Source of the DNA: an uncultured Collinsella sp.
GTDB lineage: Bacteria; Actinomycetota; Coriobacteriia; Coriobacteriales; Coriobacteriaceae
Direction: 5' to 3'
Assembly (NCBI GenBank): GCA_900542945.1
Contig: UQPI01000003.1
Location: 6,939-70,938 of the forward strand
DNA: 64,000 nucleotides
The position numbers and the translations under genes were made by a program. Positions 45,396 through 57,145 of the stretch are shown one piece after another. Positions within the stretch are counted from its first letter, which is position 1, and the number at the start of each line of letters is the position of its first letter. The notes below the pieces were generated by a model. That model saw only the letters and a list, made by a program, of their open reading frames with translations. It had not been told where the DNA came from and searched no databases.

Positions 45396-46421
45396 ATGGC
45401 ACAGAGCGCGAACATGGATGCGTCGGAGCTTGCACGCGATATCGCGGCCGGCCTGGCATCGGCAACGACGGCAACGGAGCGCGCGGCATTGGTGCCCGCA
45501 GAGCTCGTCGAGGCCATTCAGCAACTTAAAACCCAGCGCGACGCGGTGATCCTGGCGCACTATTACGTGGCGCCCGAGGTCCAGGCTGTGGCCGATTACG
45601 TCGGCGACAGCTTCTACCTGGCAAAGCTTGCCAAGAGCCTGCCGCAGCAGACCATCGTGCTGTGCGGCGTGGAGTTTATGGGCGAGAGCGCCAAGCTGCT
45701 CAATCCCACCAAGACCGTGCTGCTGCCCGAGCCGGGCGCGGACTGTCCCATGGCGCACATGGTCAAGCGCGAGACGGTCGATGCGGCGCGCGCCGAGTAC
45801 GGCGACGACCTGGCCGTGGTCTGCTACGTCAACTCCACGGTCGAGATCAAGAGCTGGAGTGACGTGTGCGTTACCAGCTCAAACGCCGTCAAGATCGTCT
45901 CCGAGCTGCCGCAGCAGCACATCTTGTTCATTCCCGACCAGAACCTGGGCCGCTTCGTAGCCGAGCAGGTGCCCCAAAAGCACGTCATCCTCAACAACGG
46001 CTACTGCCCGCGCCATCACATCATCACCGTCGAGCAGATCGTTGACGCGACGGAGGCCCACCCCGACGCGCTCGTGCTGGCGCATCCTGAGTGCAAGGCC
46101 GACGTCTTGGCCGAGGCCGACTACATCGGCTCCACCGCCGGCATCATCAAGTACGCCGAGGAGTCCGACGCGAGCGAGTTCATTATCGTGACGGTCCGCG
46201 GCGTGCTCTACGAGCTCGAGCGCCGCTGCGAGGGCACCGGCAAAAAGTTCTACTTCCCCGCGGTGCAGCCCACCTGCGTCAACATGGATCTCATCACGCT
46301 CGAAAAACTCGTGCGCTGCCTGGAGACGGGCGAGGGCGAGGTGCAGATCGGCGTGTCGGACGAGGCCGCCGACCAGGCCAAACTTACGCTCGACCGCATG
46401 CTCGAGTACGCGGCGCGCTAA
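45396..46421 (+). CDS. nadA: Quinolinate synthase
   Basis: This 341-residue protein has a family-typical start (LVPAELVEAIQQLKTQRDAVILAHYYVAPEVQAVADYVGDS). The three cysteines of the [4Fe-4S] cluster are visible in VLCGVEFMGES, NGYCPRHH and VQPTCVNM. Quinolinate synthase condenses iminoaspartate and dihydroxyacetone phosphate to quinolinate, the de novo NAD precursor. AGAGAGG precedes ATG 45396. It is the first gene of nadA-nadB-nadC-niaR. Confidence 0.95.
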   Translation: MAQSANMDASELARDIAAGLASATTATERAALVPAELVEAIQQLKTQRDAVILAHYYVAPEVQAVADYVGDSFYLAKLAKSLPQQTIVLCGVEFMGESAKLLNPTKTVLLPEPGADCPMAHMVKRETVDAARAEYGDDLAVVCYVNSTVEIKSWSDVCVTSSNAVKIVSELPQQHILFIPDQNLGRFVAEQVPQKHVILNNGYCPRHHIITVEQIVDATEAHPDALVLAHPECKADVLAEADYIGSTAGIIKYAEESDASEFIIVTVRGVLYELERRCEGTGKKFYFPAVQPTCVNMDLITLEKLVRCLETGEGEVQIGVSDEAADQAKLTLDRMLEYAAR

Positions 46422-46425
46422 GCCA

Positions 46426-46459
46426 ATGTGACATGAGGGACAGTCCCTTATGTCACATA
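46426..46459. repeat. Palindrome between nadA and nadB
   Basis: ATGTGACAT-GAGGGAC...GTCCCTT-ATGTCACAT, with one mismatched pair in the stem. Without a T-run it is more likely an intercistronic hairpin than a terminator. Confidence 0.6.
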
Positions 46460-46477
46460 ACAAGGGAGAGGATTCCT

Positions 46478-47854
46478 GTGGAAACCAAACAATACCCCGA
46501 CATGGAGTGCGACGTTGTCATTGCCGGTTGCGGCGTGGCGGGCCTGTACGCGGCCCTCAATCTGCCGACGAGCACGCGCGTGATCATGCTCTCCAAGGGC
46601 GCTGTCGACGAGTGCGATTCGATGCTCGCGCAGGGCGGCATTTGCGTGCTGCCCGAGGGCTCGGACTACGATGCCTTCTTTGAGGACACCATGCACGCCG
46701 GCCACTACGAGAACCGCCGCGAGAGCGTCGACATCATGATCCGCTCGAGCCGCTCGGTCATCAACGACCTGCTGGCGATGGGCGTGGACTTTGAGCGCAA
46801 GGCCGACGGCAGCCTCGACTTTACCCGCGAGGGTGCGCACAGCCGCCCCCGCATTGCCTTCCATGCCGACATTACGGGCAAGGAGATCACGACCAAGCTG
46901 CTTCAGGCCGTTCGCAAACTGGATAACGTGCAGATTTTGGAGCACGTGGCCATGACCGACATCCTGACGGGCGAGCGTGACGGCGCCACGGTGTGTGCCG
47001 GTGTCGTCGCCGTTCCCGTGGACGAGGACAACTCGGTCCGCCCCGCCGACGAGCTGATAAATGCCGCCGAGGGCGCGCATGCCGGCGAGCCGTTTAAGAT
47101 CCATGCCCGCCACACGCTGTGGGCAACGGGCGGCATCGGCGGCATATACGACCACTCGACCAACTATCCGCAGCTCACGGGCGATGCCTGCTACATCGCT
47201 CAGGAGCATGGCATTAAGATGGAGCACCTGGACTACGTGCAGATCCACCCCACGGGACTGTTCTCGCCGCAGCCAGGCCGCACCTTCCTGATCAGCGAGA
47301 GCTGCCGCGGCGAGGGCGCGATTTTGCTCAACGCCGCCGGTGAGCGCTTTACCGACGAGCTTCAGCCGCGCGATGTGGTCGCTGCCGCTATTCGCGAGCA
47401 GATGAAGCGGGACGGTACCGAGCACGAGTGGCTGAGCTTTGCCCCCGTCGAGCGCGATGTAGTGACCGGGCACTTTGCCAACATTCGCGCACGCTGCTTG
47501 GAGGACGGCCGCGACATCTTGGACGAGCCCATCCCCGTTACGCCTACGCAGCACTACTTTATGGGCGGCGTGTGGGTCGACAAGGACGGCCGCACCTCGA
47601 TGCCCGAGCTCTACGCAGCCGGTGAGACGGCCTGCAACGGCGTGCACGGCAAGAATCGCCTGGCTTCCAACAGCCTGCTCGAGGCGCTGGTCTGGGGTCG
47701 TCGCGCCGCGTGGTACATGCGCACCGGCGAGTCGCTCGCCGTGGAGCAGGCGGGCGAGCCCGCGCTCGACGGGCGTCATCGCGCCCTGAGCGCCGACTCC
47801 CTGGCAATCGATGATTTGGCCCGTGCCGCCGGCACGCAGGCCGTGGAGGAGTAG
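46478..47854 (+). CDS. nadB: L-aspartate oxidase
   Basis: This 458-residue flavoprotein oxidises L-aspartate to iminoaspartate. It shows DVVIAGCGVAGLYAALNL (FAD Rossmann motif), SMLAQGGICVLP, a catalytic-region HPTGLF and ISESCRGEGAILLNAAG, and AAGETACNGVHGKNRLASNSLLEALVWGRRAA. Its frame ends soon after that motif, so the C-terminal helical domain present in E. coli NadB (about 540 residues) is absent. GTG 46478 with GGGAGAGG seven bases upstream is the best start; ATG 46502 is an alternative. It is followed by nadC three bases later. Confidence 0.93.
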   Translation: METKQYPDMECDVVIAGCGVAGLYAALNLPTSTRVIMLSKGAVDECDSMLAQGGICVLPEGSDYDAFFEDTMHAGHYENRRESVDIMIRSSRSVINDLLAMGVDFERKADGSLDFTREGAHSRPRIAFHADITGKEITTKLLQAVRKLDNVQILEHVAMTDILTGERDGATVCAGVVAVPVDEDNSVRPADELINAAEGAHAGEPFKIHARHTLWATGGIGGIYDHSTNYPQLTGDACYIAQEHGIKMEHLDYVQIHPTGLFSPQPGRTFLISESCRGEGAILLNAAGERFTDELQPRDVVAAAIREQMKRDGTEHEWLSFAPVERDVVTGHFANIRARCLEDGRDILDEPIPVTPTQHYFMGGVWVDKDGRTSMPELYAAGETACNGVHGKNRLASNSLLEALVWGRRAAWYMRTGESLAVEQAGEPALDGRHRALSADSLAIDDLARAAGTQAVEE

Positions 47855-47857
47855 ACC

Positions 47858-48718
47858 ATGAATCCCATTACCATGAAGCTCGTCGTCGATGATCTGATTC
47901 TGCAGGCTCTACGCGAGGACATTACGTTTGAGGACGTGAGCACGGCGAGCGTGTGCCCCACGGCGCGCCCCGCCACGGTGGAGCTCATCGCCAAGGCCGA
48001 TGGCATCATCGCGGGCTTGGATGTGTTCGCCCGCACCTTTGAGCTGCTGGATTCGCAGAGCTCGGTGCTGTTTGATGTTGCCGACGGTGACGAGGTGCAC
48101 GCCGGCGACCACGTGGGCCAGGTGCGCGGCGATGCGCGCGTGCTGCTTTCGGGCGAGCGCGTGGCGCTCAACTACCTGCAGCGCATGAGCGGTATCGCTA
48201 CCTATACGCACAGAATGGCAGCGGCGCTCGAGGGTACCAAGACCGTGCTTGTCGACACACGCAAGACCACGCCGGGCATGCGCGTTTTCGAGAAGGCGGC
48301 GGTTGAGATCGGCGGCGGCAGCAACCATCGCTACAACCTGTCGACGGCCGTCATGCTCAAGGACAACCACATCGACGCCGCCGGTGGCGTGGCGCGCGCG
48401 ATTGAGATGGCGCGCGCCCATGCATCGTTTACCACGACGGTCGAGATCGAGTGCGAGAACCTGGACATGGTGCGCGAGGCCGTGGAAGCCGGCGCCGACA
48501 TCATCATGTTCGACAACATGACCCACGACGACATGGCCGCCGCTATCGAGCTTATCGCCGGTCGCGCCAAGACTGAGTGTTCGGGCAATGTGGACGCCAG
48601 CAATATTCGCGCCCTGGCCGATCTGGGCGTCGACTTTATTAGCTCGGGCGCGCTGACACACTCCGCCCCGATCCTCGACCTCTCGCTTAAGCACCTGCGT
48701 CTGCTGGACGGTAAATAA
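47858..48718 (+). CDS. nadC: Nicotinate-nucleotide pyrophosphorylase (carboxylating)
   Basis: This 286-residue enzyme converts quinolinate and PRPP to nicotinate mononucleotide. Diagnostic segments are LREDITFEDVSTAS, GERVALNYLQRMSGIAT, VDTRKTTPGMRVFEKAAVEIGGGSNHRYNLST, LKDNHI, and IMFDNM...SGNVDASNIRALADLGVDFISSGALTHS. It begins three bases after nadB and its stop overlaps the niaR start (TAATG), so the three genes and niaR form one unit. Confidence 0.95.
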   Translation: MNPITMKLVVDDLILQALREDITFEDVSTASVCPTARPATVELIAKADGIIAGLDVFARTFELLDSQSSVLFDVADGDEVHAGDHVGQVRGDARVLLSGERVALNYLQRMSGIATYTHRMAAALEGTKTVLVDTRKTTPGMRVFEKAAVEIGGGSNHRYNLSTAVMLKDNHIDAAGGVARAIEMARAHASFTTTVEIECENLDMVREAVEAGADIIMFDNMTHDDMAAAIELIAGRAKTECSGNVDASNIRALADLGVDFISSGALTHSAPILDLSLKHLRLLDGK

Positions 48719-49263
48719 TGAATGCCCGCGAGCGTCGCCGTTCCATCATGGCCGTGCTCGAGGAAGCCAAAGATCCTGTCTCGGGCAGTGCGCTTGCCCG
48801 CGAGGTGGGCGTGAGCCGTCAGGTCGTGGTGCAGGACATCGCCCTGCTGCGCGCTGACGGGCACGATATCGTCGCCACCAATCGCGGCTATGTACTACAG
48901 GAGGCCCCCAGCAGCCCCGCCGTGCCCACGCGCTTGGTCAAGGTTCGCCACAGCGTGGAGCAGGCAGGCGATGAGCTCACGAGTATCGTCGACGCCGGCG
49001 GCGCCGTGCTCAACGTGATCGTCAATCACCGCGTGTACGGTAAGATCACGGCCGACCTGGACATTCGCAATCGTCGCGATGTTGAGCGCTATCTGCACGA
49101 TATCGAGAGCGGCAAGAGCTTTCCACTATTAACGGTGACGAGCGGCTATCACTTCCATCGCATTGCGGCAGAGGATGAGCAAACCCTCGACGAGATCGAG
49201 GCCATGCTCAAGGAGAAGGGCTACCTTGCCGATTTAATGCCCTACGAGGATGATTTGTCCTAG
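48718..49263 (+). CDS. niaR: NiaR-type transcriptional repressor (HTH plus 3H domain)
   Basis: This 181-residue protein starts with a winged HTH (SIMAVLEEAKDPVSGSALAREVGVSRQVVVQDIALLRADGHDI). It continues with a 3H domain, the three His segments being VRHSVEQ, VNHRVYGKI and GYHFHRI, with YLHDIESGKSFPLLTVTSG in between. Niacin-responsive NiaR proteins repress NAD biosynthesis and uptake genes. Here the gene is the last of the operon it presumably controls through the palindrome at 45311-45354. The start overlaps the nadC stop. Confidence 0.92.
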   Translation: MNARERRRSIMAVLEEAKDPVSGSALAREVGVSRQVVVQDIALLRADGHDIVATNRGYVLQEAPSSPAVPTRLVKVRHSVEQAGDELTSIVDAGGAVLNVIVNHRVYGKITADLDIRNRRDVERYLHDIESGKSFPLLTVTSGYHFHRIAAEDEQTLDEIEAMLKEKGYLADLMPYEDDLS

Positions 49264-49271
49264 AACACATG

Positions 49272-49312
49272 CAAAAGGAGGCCTCCGCGGCGATGCGGAG
49301 GCCTCCTTTTTG
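49272..49312. terminator. Bidirectional terminator between niaR and ferredoxin genes
   Basis: Stem AAAAGGAGGCCTCCGC / GCGGAGGCCTCCTTTT with a short loop, flanked by A- and T-runs. It lies between convergent genes and serves both. Confidence 0.9.
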
Positions 49313-49350
49313 TGCACGGTGTACTTGTGAGTGTGCAAGTGAGGGAGTTG

Positions 49351-49536
49351 TTACTCCTCGACGATCTCGGTGATCGCGCCGGCGGGGCAAGCGTCCTGGC
49401 AAGCGCCACAGGCGACGCAGGAGTCCTCGTCAGCGACGGTAGCGACGTCCTGGAGCTCCAGAACGCCAGCGGGGCAGGAGTCGACGCAAACGCCACAAGC
49501 GATGCACTCGTCGGCATCAATTACGGGATGAGCCAT
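49351..49536 (-). CDS. 2[4Fe-4S] ferredoxin
   Basis: This 61-residue protein has two CxxCxxC...CP motifs: CIACGVCVDSCPAG and CVACGACQDACPAG, the classic clostridial-type ferredoxin. It carries electrons in anaerobic metabolism. GAGAGG before ATG 49536 sets the start; the longer frame to 49602 is without such a signal. The gene is isolated and shares a bidirectional terminator with niaR. Confidence 0.95.
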   Translation of the reverse strand: MAHPVIDADECIACGVCVDSCPAGVLELQDVATVADEDSCVACGACQDACPAGAITEIVEE

Positions 49537-49754
49537 GGTAGTTTCCTCTCTGTTGACCGACGCTACAGGCGATGCGCGCCGGTTTGATTCGGGCAAAAAC
49601 ATACCACGGGAGCGACCGTTTGCAATACCCTCTGGCCGGCATCTTCATACCGTTCGCCGAGTATGCCAAGGTTTACTAAAAAACGCGCAGGTGGGGCCGT
49701 TGAGCTGCGCAAATGTTAGCTATAGGTGACTTGTAATATTGACCTATTGAGCGC

Positions 49755-49935
49755 GCCTGCGGAAAGGGCATCCCGTTATTTGGCCGAAAACCGGGTCGCA
49801 GTTTCCGGTTGGGCCCGCTAGCGGAAACTGCGACCCGGTATCAGCTCTCAAAACGGGATACGGTTTCCGGTTGAGCCTTCAGACGGAAACTGCGACCCGG
49901 AATCCACGCTCAAACCGGGATGCGCTTGCCGCAAG
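49755..49935. repeat. CCGGGTCGCAGTTTCCG / GGGATGCGCTT palindromic repeat mosaic
   Basis: Perfect 17-bp arms CCGGGTCGCAGTTTCCG (49791-49807) and complement (49822-49838), followed by related pieces CGGGATACGGTTTCCGG and GGAAACTGCGACCCGG. The same modules appear at 34960-35125. No gene is seen in 49537-50194 apart from the dnaK control region. Confidence 0.75.
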
Positions 49936-50058
49936 ACGGCCCCCAGGCACCCCCGGACGCAAACCTCAGCCATCTCTACATAGATCTCAATAGATTTGCC
50001 GAGAACTCAAACAGTGCATCTACCTGCACATTTGAGAACCTAAACTCTCAGAGATAAG

Positions 50059-50093
50059 AAATCTTATATGAATTGACTTAGATTTTGTATATT
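50059..50093 (+). promoter_or_regulatory. Putative HspR operator/promoter of dnaK operon
   Basis: AATCTTATAT-GAATT-GACTTAGATT (flanked by TTGTATATT) is nearly repeated upstream of clpB (58233-58267: AATCTTATAT-ATAGA-GACTTAGATT-TGTGTATA). The two share about 25 of 30 bases and have imperfect dyad symmetry (AATCT...AGATT). TATATT (50088-50093) could be the -10. HspR is encoded at the end of this operon. Confidence 0.6.
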
Positions 50094-50194
50094 CCAGCCC
50101 ATAAGGGGATACACTACATCCTGAAAGACAAGCCGAAGCGCCGCGCGACAGACCGTCGAGGCGACGCGAACGCAAAAGAGAGAGGGAATTTCTA

Positions 50195-52087
<1,893 letters not shown>

Positions 52088-52089
52088 TC

Positions 52090-52932
52090 ATGTCCGCCCG
52101 TAAAGCTCGCACGGAGGCGGCTGCCACCGGCGCCGCCCCCGTTGACTCTGAGGAGAAGGACGTGAAGATTCCCGTAGAGGCCGTCGACGATACCGAGGCC
52201 AACGAGGCCGAGGCCGCCGAGGCTGCCGAGAACCAGGTAGAGGATTCTAACAAGGAGGCGACGATGACCGAGGACGAGATGGTGGAAGCTGCTATCCGCG
52301 CCGGTGAGGAAGCCGCCGACAACGACTTTAAGCTCAAGTTCGAGCAGGCCCAAAAGGAGCTTGCCGACGTGCGCCGCGAGCTCGATGCTGCGGCAGAGGC
52401 CCAGAAGGCCGCCGAGGATAAGGCAAAGGACGCCACCGAGCGTACCGCCCGTCTGCAGGCCGACTGGGAGAACTTCCGTCGCCGCACCGCCAACGAGCGC
52501 ATCGCCGAGCGCGAGCGCGCGACCGAGAAGCTCGTCACCGCGCTGCTGCCGGTGGTCGACGATATCGAGCGCGCGATCGACCATGCCCGCAGCCAGGAGC
52601 TCGCCGACGACTTTAAGCAGTTCGTCGACGGCGTTGACGCGGTGCATGCTAAGCTGCTCGATGTGTTTGCTCACGAGGGCGTTGAGCCCATCGACCCCAA
52701 GGGCGAGGCGTTCGATCCGCTCGAGCACCAGGCCGTGGGGCGTGTCGAGGACGCATCGCAGTACGACGAGACCGTCAACGACGTGTACCAGAAGGGCTAC
52801 CGCATGGCGGACCGCATCCTGCGCTCCGCGATGGTGACGGTGACCTACGGTGGCGAGAAGCGCCCCGCACCGGAGCCCGAAGCGGCGCCCGAGGATGCTG
52901 CGGCCGATACGGCTGAGAGCACCGAGGAGTAA
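52090..52932 (+). CDS. grpE: Nucleotide exchange factor GrpE
   Basis: This 280-residue protein has a long acidic N-terminal region rich in Ala, Glu and Asp. A coiled coil follows (KLKFEQAQKELADVRRELDAAAEAQKAAEDKAKDATERTARLQADWENFRRRTANER), then the beta-domain signature EGVEPIDPKGEAFDPLEHQAVGRVED...GYRMADRILRSAMVTV. It releases ADP from DnaK. The N-terminal extension is longer than usual. The gene starts two bases after the dnaK stop and is followed by a hairpin. Confidence 0.95.
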   Translation: MSARKARTEAAATGAAPVDSEEKDVKIPVEAVDDTEANEAEAAEAAENQVEDSNKEATMTEDEMVEAAIRAGEEAADNDFKLKFEQAQKELADVRRELDAAAEAQKAAEDKAKDATERTARLQADWENFRRRTANERIAERERATEKLVTALLPVVDDIERAIDHARSQELADDFKQFVDGVDAVHAKLLDVFAHEGVEPIDPKGEAFDPLEHQAVGRVEDASQYDETVNDVYQKGYRMADRILRSAMVTVTYGGEKRPAPEPEAAPEDAAADTAESTEE

Positions 52933-52936
52933 TTGA

Positions 52937-52971
52937 GAAGGGCCCCGGGGCAACACCCGGGGCCCTTTCTG
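52937..52971 (+). terminator. Terminator-like hairpin between grpE and dnaJ
   Basis: AGGGCCCCGGGG / CCCGGGGCCCTTTCT with a short loop and a T-rich tail. Lying inside the operon, it may reduce transcription of dnaJ and hspR relative to dnaK and grpE. Confidence 0.8.
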
Positions 52972-53039
52972 GCCTAGTGCCATATGAAAGCATGAGCCGC
53001 CGTCCGCTGGACGGCGGATGAAACAGGAGAGGAGCTACG

Positions 53040-54005
53040 ATGGCTGCAGGCAAAACCTTCTATGACATCCTGGGCGTATCCAAGAGCGCCTCCGACAAAG
53101 AGATCAAGAGCGCGTTTCGCAAGCTCGCGCAAAAATATCACCCCGATGCCGGCGGCGACGAGGCCAAGTTCAAGGAGATTAGCGAGGCCTACGAGACGCT
53201 TTCGGACGAGAAGAAGCGCAAAGAGTACGACCAGATGCTCATGTTCGGCGGCATGCCGGGCGCGGGCGGAGCGTATGGCGGCGGCTACGGTGCCGGCGCG
53301 GGCGCCAGCGGCTGGGGCGATATCTTCGACAGCATCTTTAGCGGCAACGGCGCCTGGGGCAGCGATTGGGGCTCGGGCTTTGCCGGGGCCGCGGGCGCTG
53401 CCGGTGCGGGCGCGGGCCGCAACCGTGCGCGCAAGGGCGGCGACCTGTCGCTGACTGTCGACGTAACAGCCGAGGACGCGTTTCGCGGCGTGACGCACAA
53501 GGTCACCTACCGCATTCCCTCGACGGGCGAGCAGCAGACCATTACGGTCTCGGTGCCCGCGGGCGCGGTCGACGGCGGCAAGCTGCGCTACAAGCGTCGC
53601 GGAGAGTACGGCGTTGCCGGCGGCGAGCGCGGCGACCTGGTCGTGACCACGCACGTGGAGGAGCACCCGCTGTTTAAGCGCAAAGGTGCCGACGTGACCA
53701 TGGAGGTACCGGTCTCGGTCTACGAGGCGGCGCTCGGCTGCACGGTGGACGTGCCCACGCCCGGCGGTGCAACGGTCCGTTTGAAAGTGCCCGCGGGCAC
53801 CCAGACGGGCAAGAAGTTCCGCTTTAAGGAAATGGGGGCGCCCGACGTTAAGCACCGTGGCCGCACGGGCGCGCTGCTCGTCGAGATCAAGGTGCAGGTC
53901 CCCACAAACCTGTCTGATGACGAACGCGATGCCATGACCAAGCTGCGTGAGGCCGACACGCGCGACTATCGCGAGAAGGTCAACCGTTACAAGGCGACGT
54001 ACTAG
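53040..54005 (+). CDS. DnaJ-family co-chaperone without zinc finger (CbpA-like)
   Basis: The J domain has [32 protein letters not shown] with the essential HPD (residues 34-36). A Gly-rich region (~70-130) is followed directly by the two C-terminal beta domains ([26 protein letters not shown]... [24 protein letters not shown]). The CxxCxGxG zinc-finger repeats of DnaJ proper are absent, so this is the CbpA/DnaJ-B type. It stimulates DnaK. GGAGAGGAG precedes ATG 53040. It is followed by hspR after 72 bases. Confidence 0.93.
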   Translation: MAAGKTFYDILGVSKSASDKEIKSAFRKLAQKYHPDAGGDEAKFKEISEAYETLSDEKKRKEYDQMLMFGGMPGAGGAYGGGYGAGAGASGWGDIFDSIFSGNGAWGSDWGSGFAGAAGAAGAGAGRNRARKGGDLSLTVDVTAEDAFRGVTHKVTYRIPSTGEQQTITVSVPAGAVDGGKLRYKRRGEYGVAGGERGDLVVTTHVEEHPLFKRKGADVTMEVPVSVYEAALGCTVDVPTPGGATVRLKVPAGTQTGKKFRFKEMGAPDVKHRGRTGALLVEIKVQVPTNLSDDERDAMTKLREADTRDYREKVNRYKATY

Positions 54006-54077
54006 GGCGGTCGCGGCGCACGCCCACGCCCTCAGGCTTATGATGGACGATAACGAGACGGAAAGGGGTCAGGTAGC

Positions 54078-54494
54078 ATGGCCGAGGACAATAGGAACAA
54101 ACCGCTGTACATGATCAGCGTGGCGGCCGAGCTGACCGGCATGCATCCGCAGACTCTGCGCGTCTACGAGTCCAAGGGCCTGGTGAACCCCCAGCGTTCG
54201 GGCGGCAACACGCGTCTGTATTCGCGTGCCGATATCGAGCGCCTGGAGCTCATCAACCAACTGACCGACGAGGGCATCAACCTTGCCGGCGTGGTGCGCA
54301 TCCTCGATATGAAGGAGCGTGCCGAGGAGCGCGAGCGTGAGAACGAGAAGCTCCGCGCTCGCGTGCGCCAGCTCGAGGACGAGCTGCACGAGTACAAGAT
54401 GCAGAAGAAGATCACCGCCCTGGCCCCGCGCGACGGCTCGGTCAACCCCGAGCAAGTTATGCGCAAACTGCTAGGTACGGGTGGCGACCTATAG
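54078..54494 (+). CDS. hspR: Heat-shock repressor HspR (MerR family)
   Basis: This 138-residue protein has a MerR-type HTH (PLYMISVAAELTGMHPQTLRVYESKGLVNPQRSGGNTRLYSRADIERLELINQLTDEGINLAGVVRIL) and a coiled-coil tail (RAEERERENEKLRARVRQLEDELHEY). HspR represses the dnaK operon and clpB and is released under heat stress; DnaK acts as co-repressor in related actinobacteria. GGAAAGGGGTCA precedes ATG 54078. Its likely operators are seen before dnaK and clpB. Confidence 0.95.
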   Translation: MAEDNRNKPLYMISVAAELTGMHPQTLRVYESKGLVNPQRSGGNTRLYSRADIERLELINQLTDEGINLAGVVRILDMKERAEERERENEKLRARVRQLEDELHEYKMQKKITALAPRDGSVNPEQVMRKLLGTGGDL

Positions 54495-54515
54495 CTCCGC
54501 CGACGCTGCCGGGCA

Positions 54516-54680
54516 CTCATTGGGGACAGACTTAAATGAGTGCCCACAGAATGAGAGTGGATAATCTCCCGTTTTTGGCCTATGTGCAGGCTCGAAGTGG
54601 GAGATTATCCACTCTCGTCATTTGATTGGCAGTTGGGGACGTTCCTTTTCTGCCGGCACTTGGGGACACTCCTTGCGCCA
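54516..54680. repeat. Composite intergenic repeat cluster, fourth copy
   Basis: A TCATTGGGGACAGACTTAAATGA unit is followed by the GAGAGTGGATAATCTCCC palindrome (54553-54570 / 54599-54616). TTGGGGACGTTCC and TTGGGGACACTCC segments, shared with 34890-34930, follow. The rest of 54495-54829 shows no gene. Confidence 0.8.
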
Positions 54681-54829
54681 AACCCGCCCTCCCGTCCCCT
54701 GCTCGCCCTATGCTTTACTGAGATAAAGTGAACGCGCAGATTCGTAGCCCACTCGCAACCGTTCTATGGCACGATATTGAACGAATGTATGCTATGCGCC
54801 CAAATTGTTTGGGCAGAGTGGGAGACAGT

Positions 54830-57130
54830 ATGGTCAAGCTGTACGAGGACGGCATCTACCTGCGCCGTGGCAGCGAGGTTGTGCCTGCGGCCGAGGCTGC
54901 TGAGCGCGGTATTACGCAGACGCCCGAGGATGCCAAGCGTGGCACCATCGCGTATTCGATCCTCCAGGCACACAATACGTCCGGAGATCCCGAGGCGCTC
55001 AAGATTCGCTTCGACGCCATGGCGAGCCATGACATCACCTTTGTCGGCATCATCCAGACGGCGCGCGCCTCGGGCATGGAGCAGTTCCCGCTGCCTTACG
55101 TGCTCACCAACTGCCATAACTCGCTTTGCGCCGTGGGCGGCACCATCAACGAGGACGACCACGTCTTTGGCCTTTCCGCTGCCAAGAAGTACGGCGGCAT
55201 CTTCGTTCCGCCGCACATCGCCGTCATCCACTCCTTTATGCGTGAGAACTTCGCCGGCTGCGGCAAGATGATCCTGGGCTCCGACTCGCACACCCGCTAC
55301 GGTGCCCTGGGCACCATGGCCGTGGGCGAGGGCGGCGGCGAGCTGGCCAAGCAGCTGCTGCGCGACACCTACGACGTTGCCTATCCCGGTGTCGTCGCCA
55401 TCTACCTCACGGGCGCCCCGCGTCCCGGCGTCGGCCCGCACGACGTGGCGCTCGCCATCATTCGCGCCGTCTTTGCCAAGGGCTACGTTAAGAACAAGGT
55501 CATGGAGTTCGTGGGCCCCGGCATCGCGAGTATGACGACCGATTACCGCAACGGCGTCGACGTCATGACCACCGAGACCACCTGCCTGTCGAGCATCTGG
55601 GCCACCGACGAGGACACGCACGCGTTTTTGACCATGCACGGTCGCGGCGACGACTACCGCGAGCTCAAGCCCGCCGATGTTGCCTACTACGACGGCTGCG
55701 TCGAGGTTGACCTGTCGAGCATCAAGCCCATGATCGCGCTGCCGTTCCATCCTTCTAACGGCTTTGAGATTGACGAGCTCAACGAGAACCTCGAGGACAT
55801 CCTTCACGAGGTGGAGCTCGAGGCCGCCAAGATTGGCGAGGGCAAGACGCACTTTAGCCTGCTCGACAAGATCGTCGACGGCAAGCTGCACGTGCAGCAG
55901 GGCGTTATCGCCGGCTGCTCGGGCGGCAACTACGACTCCGTGGTCCAGGCTGCCCGCGTGCTCAAGGGCGCCAACACCGGCTGCGGCGAGTTCTCGCTGT
56001 CGGTCTATCCCACGAGCCAGCCCGTGGCACTCGAGCTTACACGCCGCGGCTATATCTACGACCTTATGGAGGCTGGCGCGATTGTGCGCACGGCGTTCTG
56101 CGGCCCGTGCTTCGGCGCCGGCGACACGCCCGCTAACAACGGCCTGTCTATCCGCCACACCACGCGTAACTTCCCCAACCGCGAGGGTTCCAAGCCGGGC
56201 AACGGCCAGCTGAGCGCCGTGGCTCTGATGGACGCCCGCTCCATTGCGGCGACCGCGGCAAACGGCGGCGTGCTCACCCCGGCGACCGACCTGCCCGAGG
56301 AGACTTGGGACGAGGCCTGCGAGTACGCCTTCGACGACGCTCCCTACAAGAAGCGCGTGTACTGGGGCTTCGGCAAGGCCGAGCCGGCCGACGAGCTGGT
56401 CGAGGGTCCCAACATCAAGCCGTGGCCTGCGATGGAGCCGCTCGGCGACGACATCCTGCTCAAGGTGTGCTCCAAGATCATGGACCCGGTCACCACGACC
56501 GACGAGCTCATTCCCTCGGGCGAGACAAGCTCCTTCCGCTCCAACCCGCTGGGTCTGGCCGAGTTTACGCTCAACCGCCGCGATCCGGGCTACGTGGGTC
56601 GCAGCAAAGAGGTCGACGCCGTGGAGAAGCGTCGTGTCGCCGGCGAGTCCGCAGGCGACCTGGCGGCGCTCGATGTCGAGCTTGCGGGCGTGTTTGAGGC
56701 ACTGGCCGGCGCGGGTGTCGCGGCCGATGCCAAGGCGACCGAGTTCGGTTCCATGCTCTACGCCAAGAAGCCCGGTGACGGTTCTGCCCGCGAGCAGGCC
56801 GCGAGTTGCCAGCGTGTCATCGGCGGCCTGGCCAACATCGTCCACGAGTACGCCACCAAGCGCTATCGCTCCAACGTCATGAACTGGGGCATGGTACCCT
56901 TCCAGATGGAGGCCGAGCCCAACTTTGAGGTGGGCGACTACGTCTTTGTGCCGGGTATCCGTGCCGCGCTCGATGGCGATCTGAAGAACATCGCCGCCTA
57001 CGTGGTGCGCGCCGACGGTGCGGTTGAGCAGATTGAGCTCTACATTGCCGATATGACGGCCGAGGAGCGTGCCATCGTCAAGGCCGGCTGCCTGATCAAC
57101 TACAACAAGTTCAAGGCCGCTGCCGAGTAA
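54830..57130 (+). CDS. Hydratase of the aconitase family
   Basis: The protein starts [20 protein letters not shown], matching a group of aconitase-family hydratases. Features include [59 protein letters not shown] and [38 protein letters not shown]. Conserved Cys in NSLC, AGCSGG and FCGPC suit a [4Fe-4S] cluster. It is about 766 residues long. It probably dehydrates or isomerises a hydroxy acid; the substrate is not established for this subgroup. The frame opens at 54728, but GGGAG six bases before ATG 54830 supports this start, which also matches homologues I know. Confidence 0.88.
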   Translation: MVKLYEDGIYLRRGSEVVPAAEAAERGITQTPEDAKRGTIAYSILQAHNTSGDPEALKIRFDAMASHDITFVGIIQTARASGMEQFPLPYVLTNCHNSLCAVGGTINEDDHVFGLSAAKKYGGIFVPPHIAVIHSFMRENFAGCGKMILGSDSHTRYGALGTMAVGEGGGELAKQLLRDTYDVAYPGVVAIYLTGAPRPGVGPHDVALAIIRAVFAKGYVKNKVMEFVGPGIASMTTDYRNGVDVMTTETTCLSSIWATDEDTHAFLTMHGRGDDYRELKPADVAYYDGCVEVDLSSIKPMIALPFHPSNGFEIDELNENLEDILHEVELEAAKIGEGKTHFSLLDKIVDGKLHVQQGVIAGCSGGNYDSVVQAARVLKGANTGCGEFSLSVYPTSQPVALELTRRGYIYDLMEAGAIVRTAFCGPCFGAGDTPANNGLSIRHTTRNFPNREGSKPGNGQLSAVALMDARSIAATAANGGVLTPATDLPEETWDEACEYAFDDAPYKKRVYWGFGKAEPADELVEGPNIKPWPAMEPLGDDILLKVCSKIMDPVTTTDELIPSGETSSFRSNPLGLAEFTLNRRDPGYVGRSKEVDAVEKRRVAGESAGDLAALDVELAGVFEALAGAGVAADAKATEFGSMLYAKKPGDGSAREQAASCQRVIGGLANIVHEYATKRYRSNVMNWGMVPFQMEAEPNFEVGDYVFVPGIRAALDGDLKNIAAYVVRADGAVEQIELYIADMTAEERAIVKAGCLINYNKFKAAAE

Positions 57131-57145
57131 CGCACTTAATTGTCC

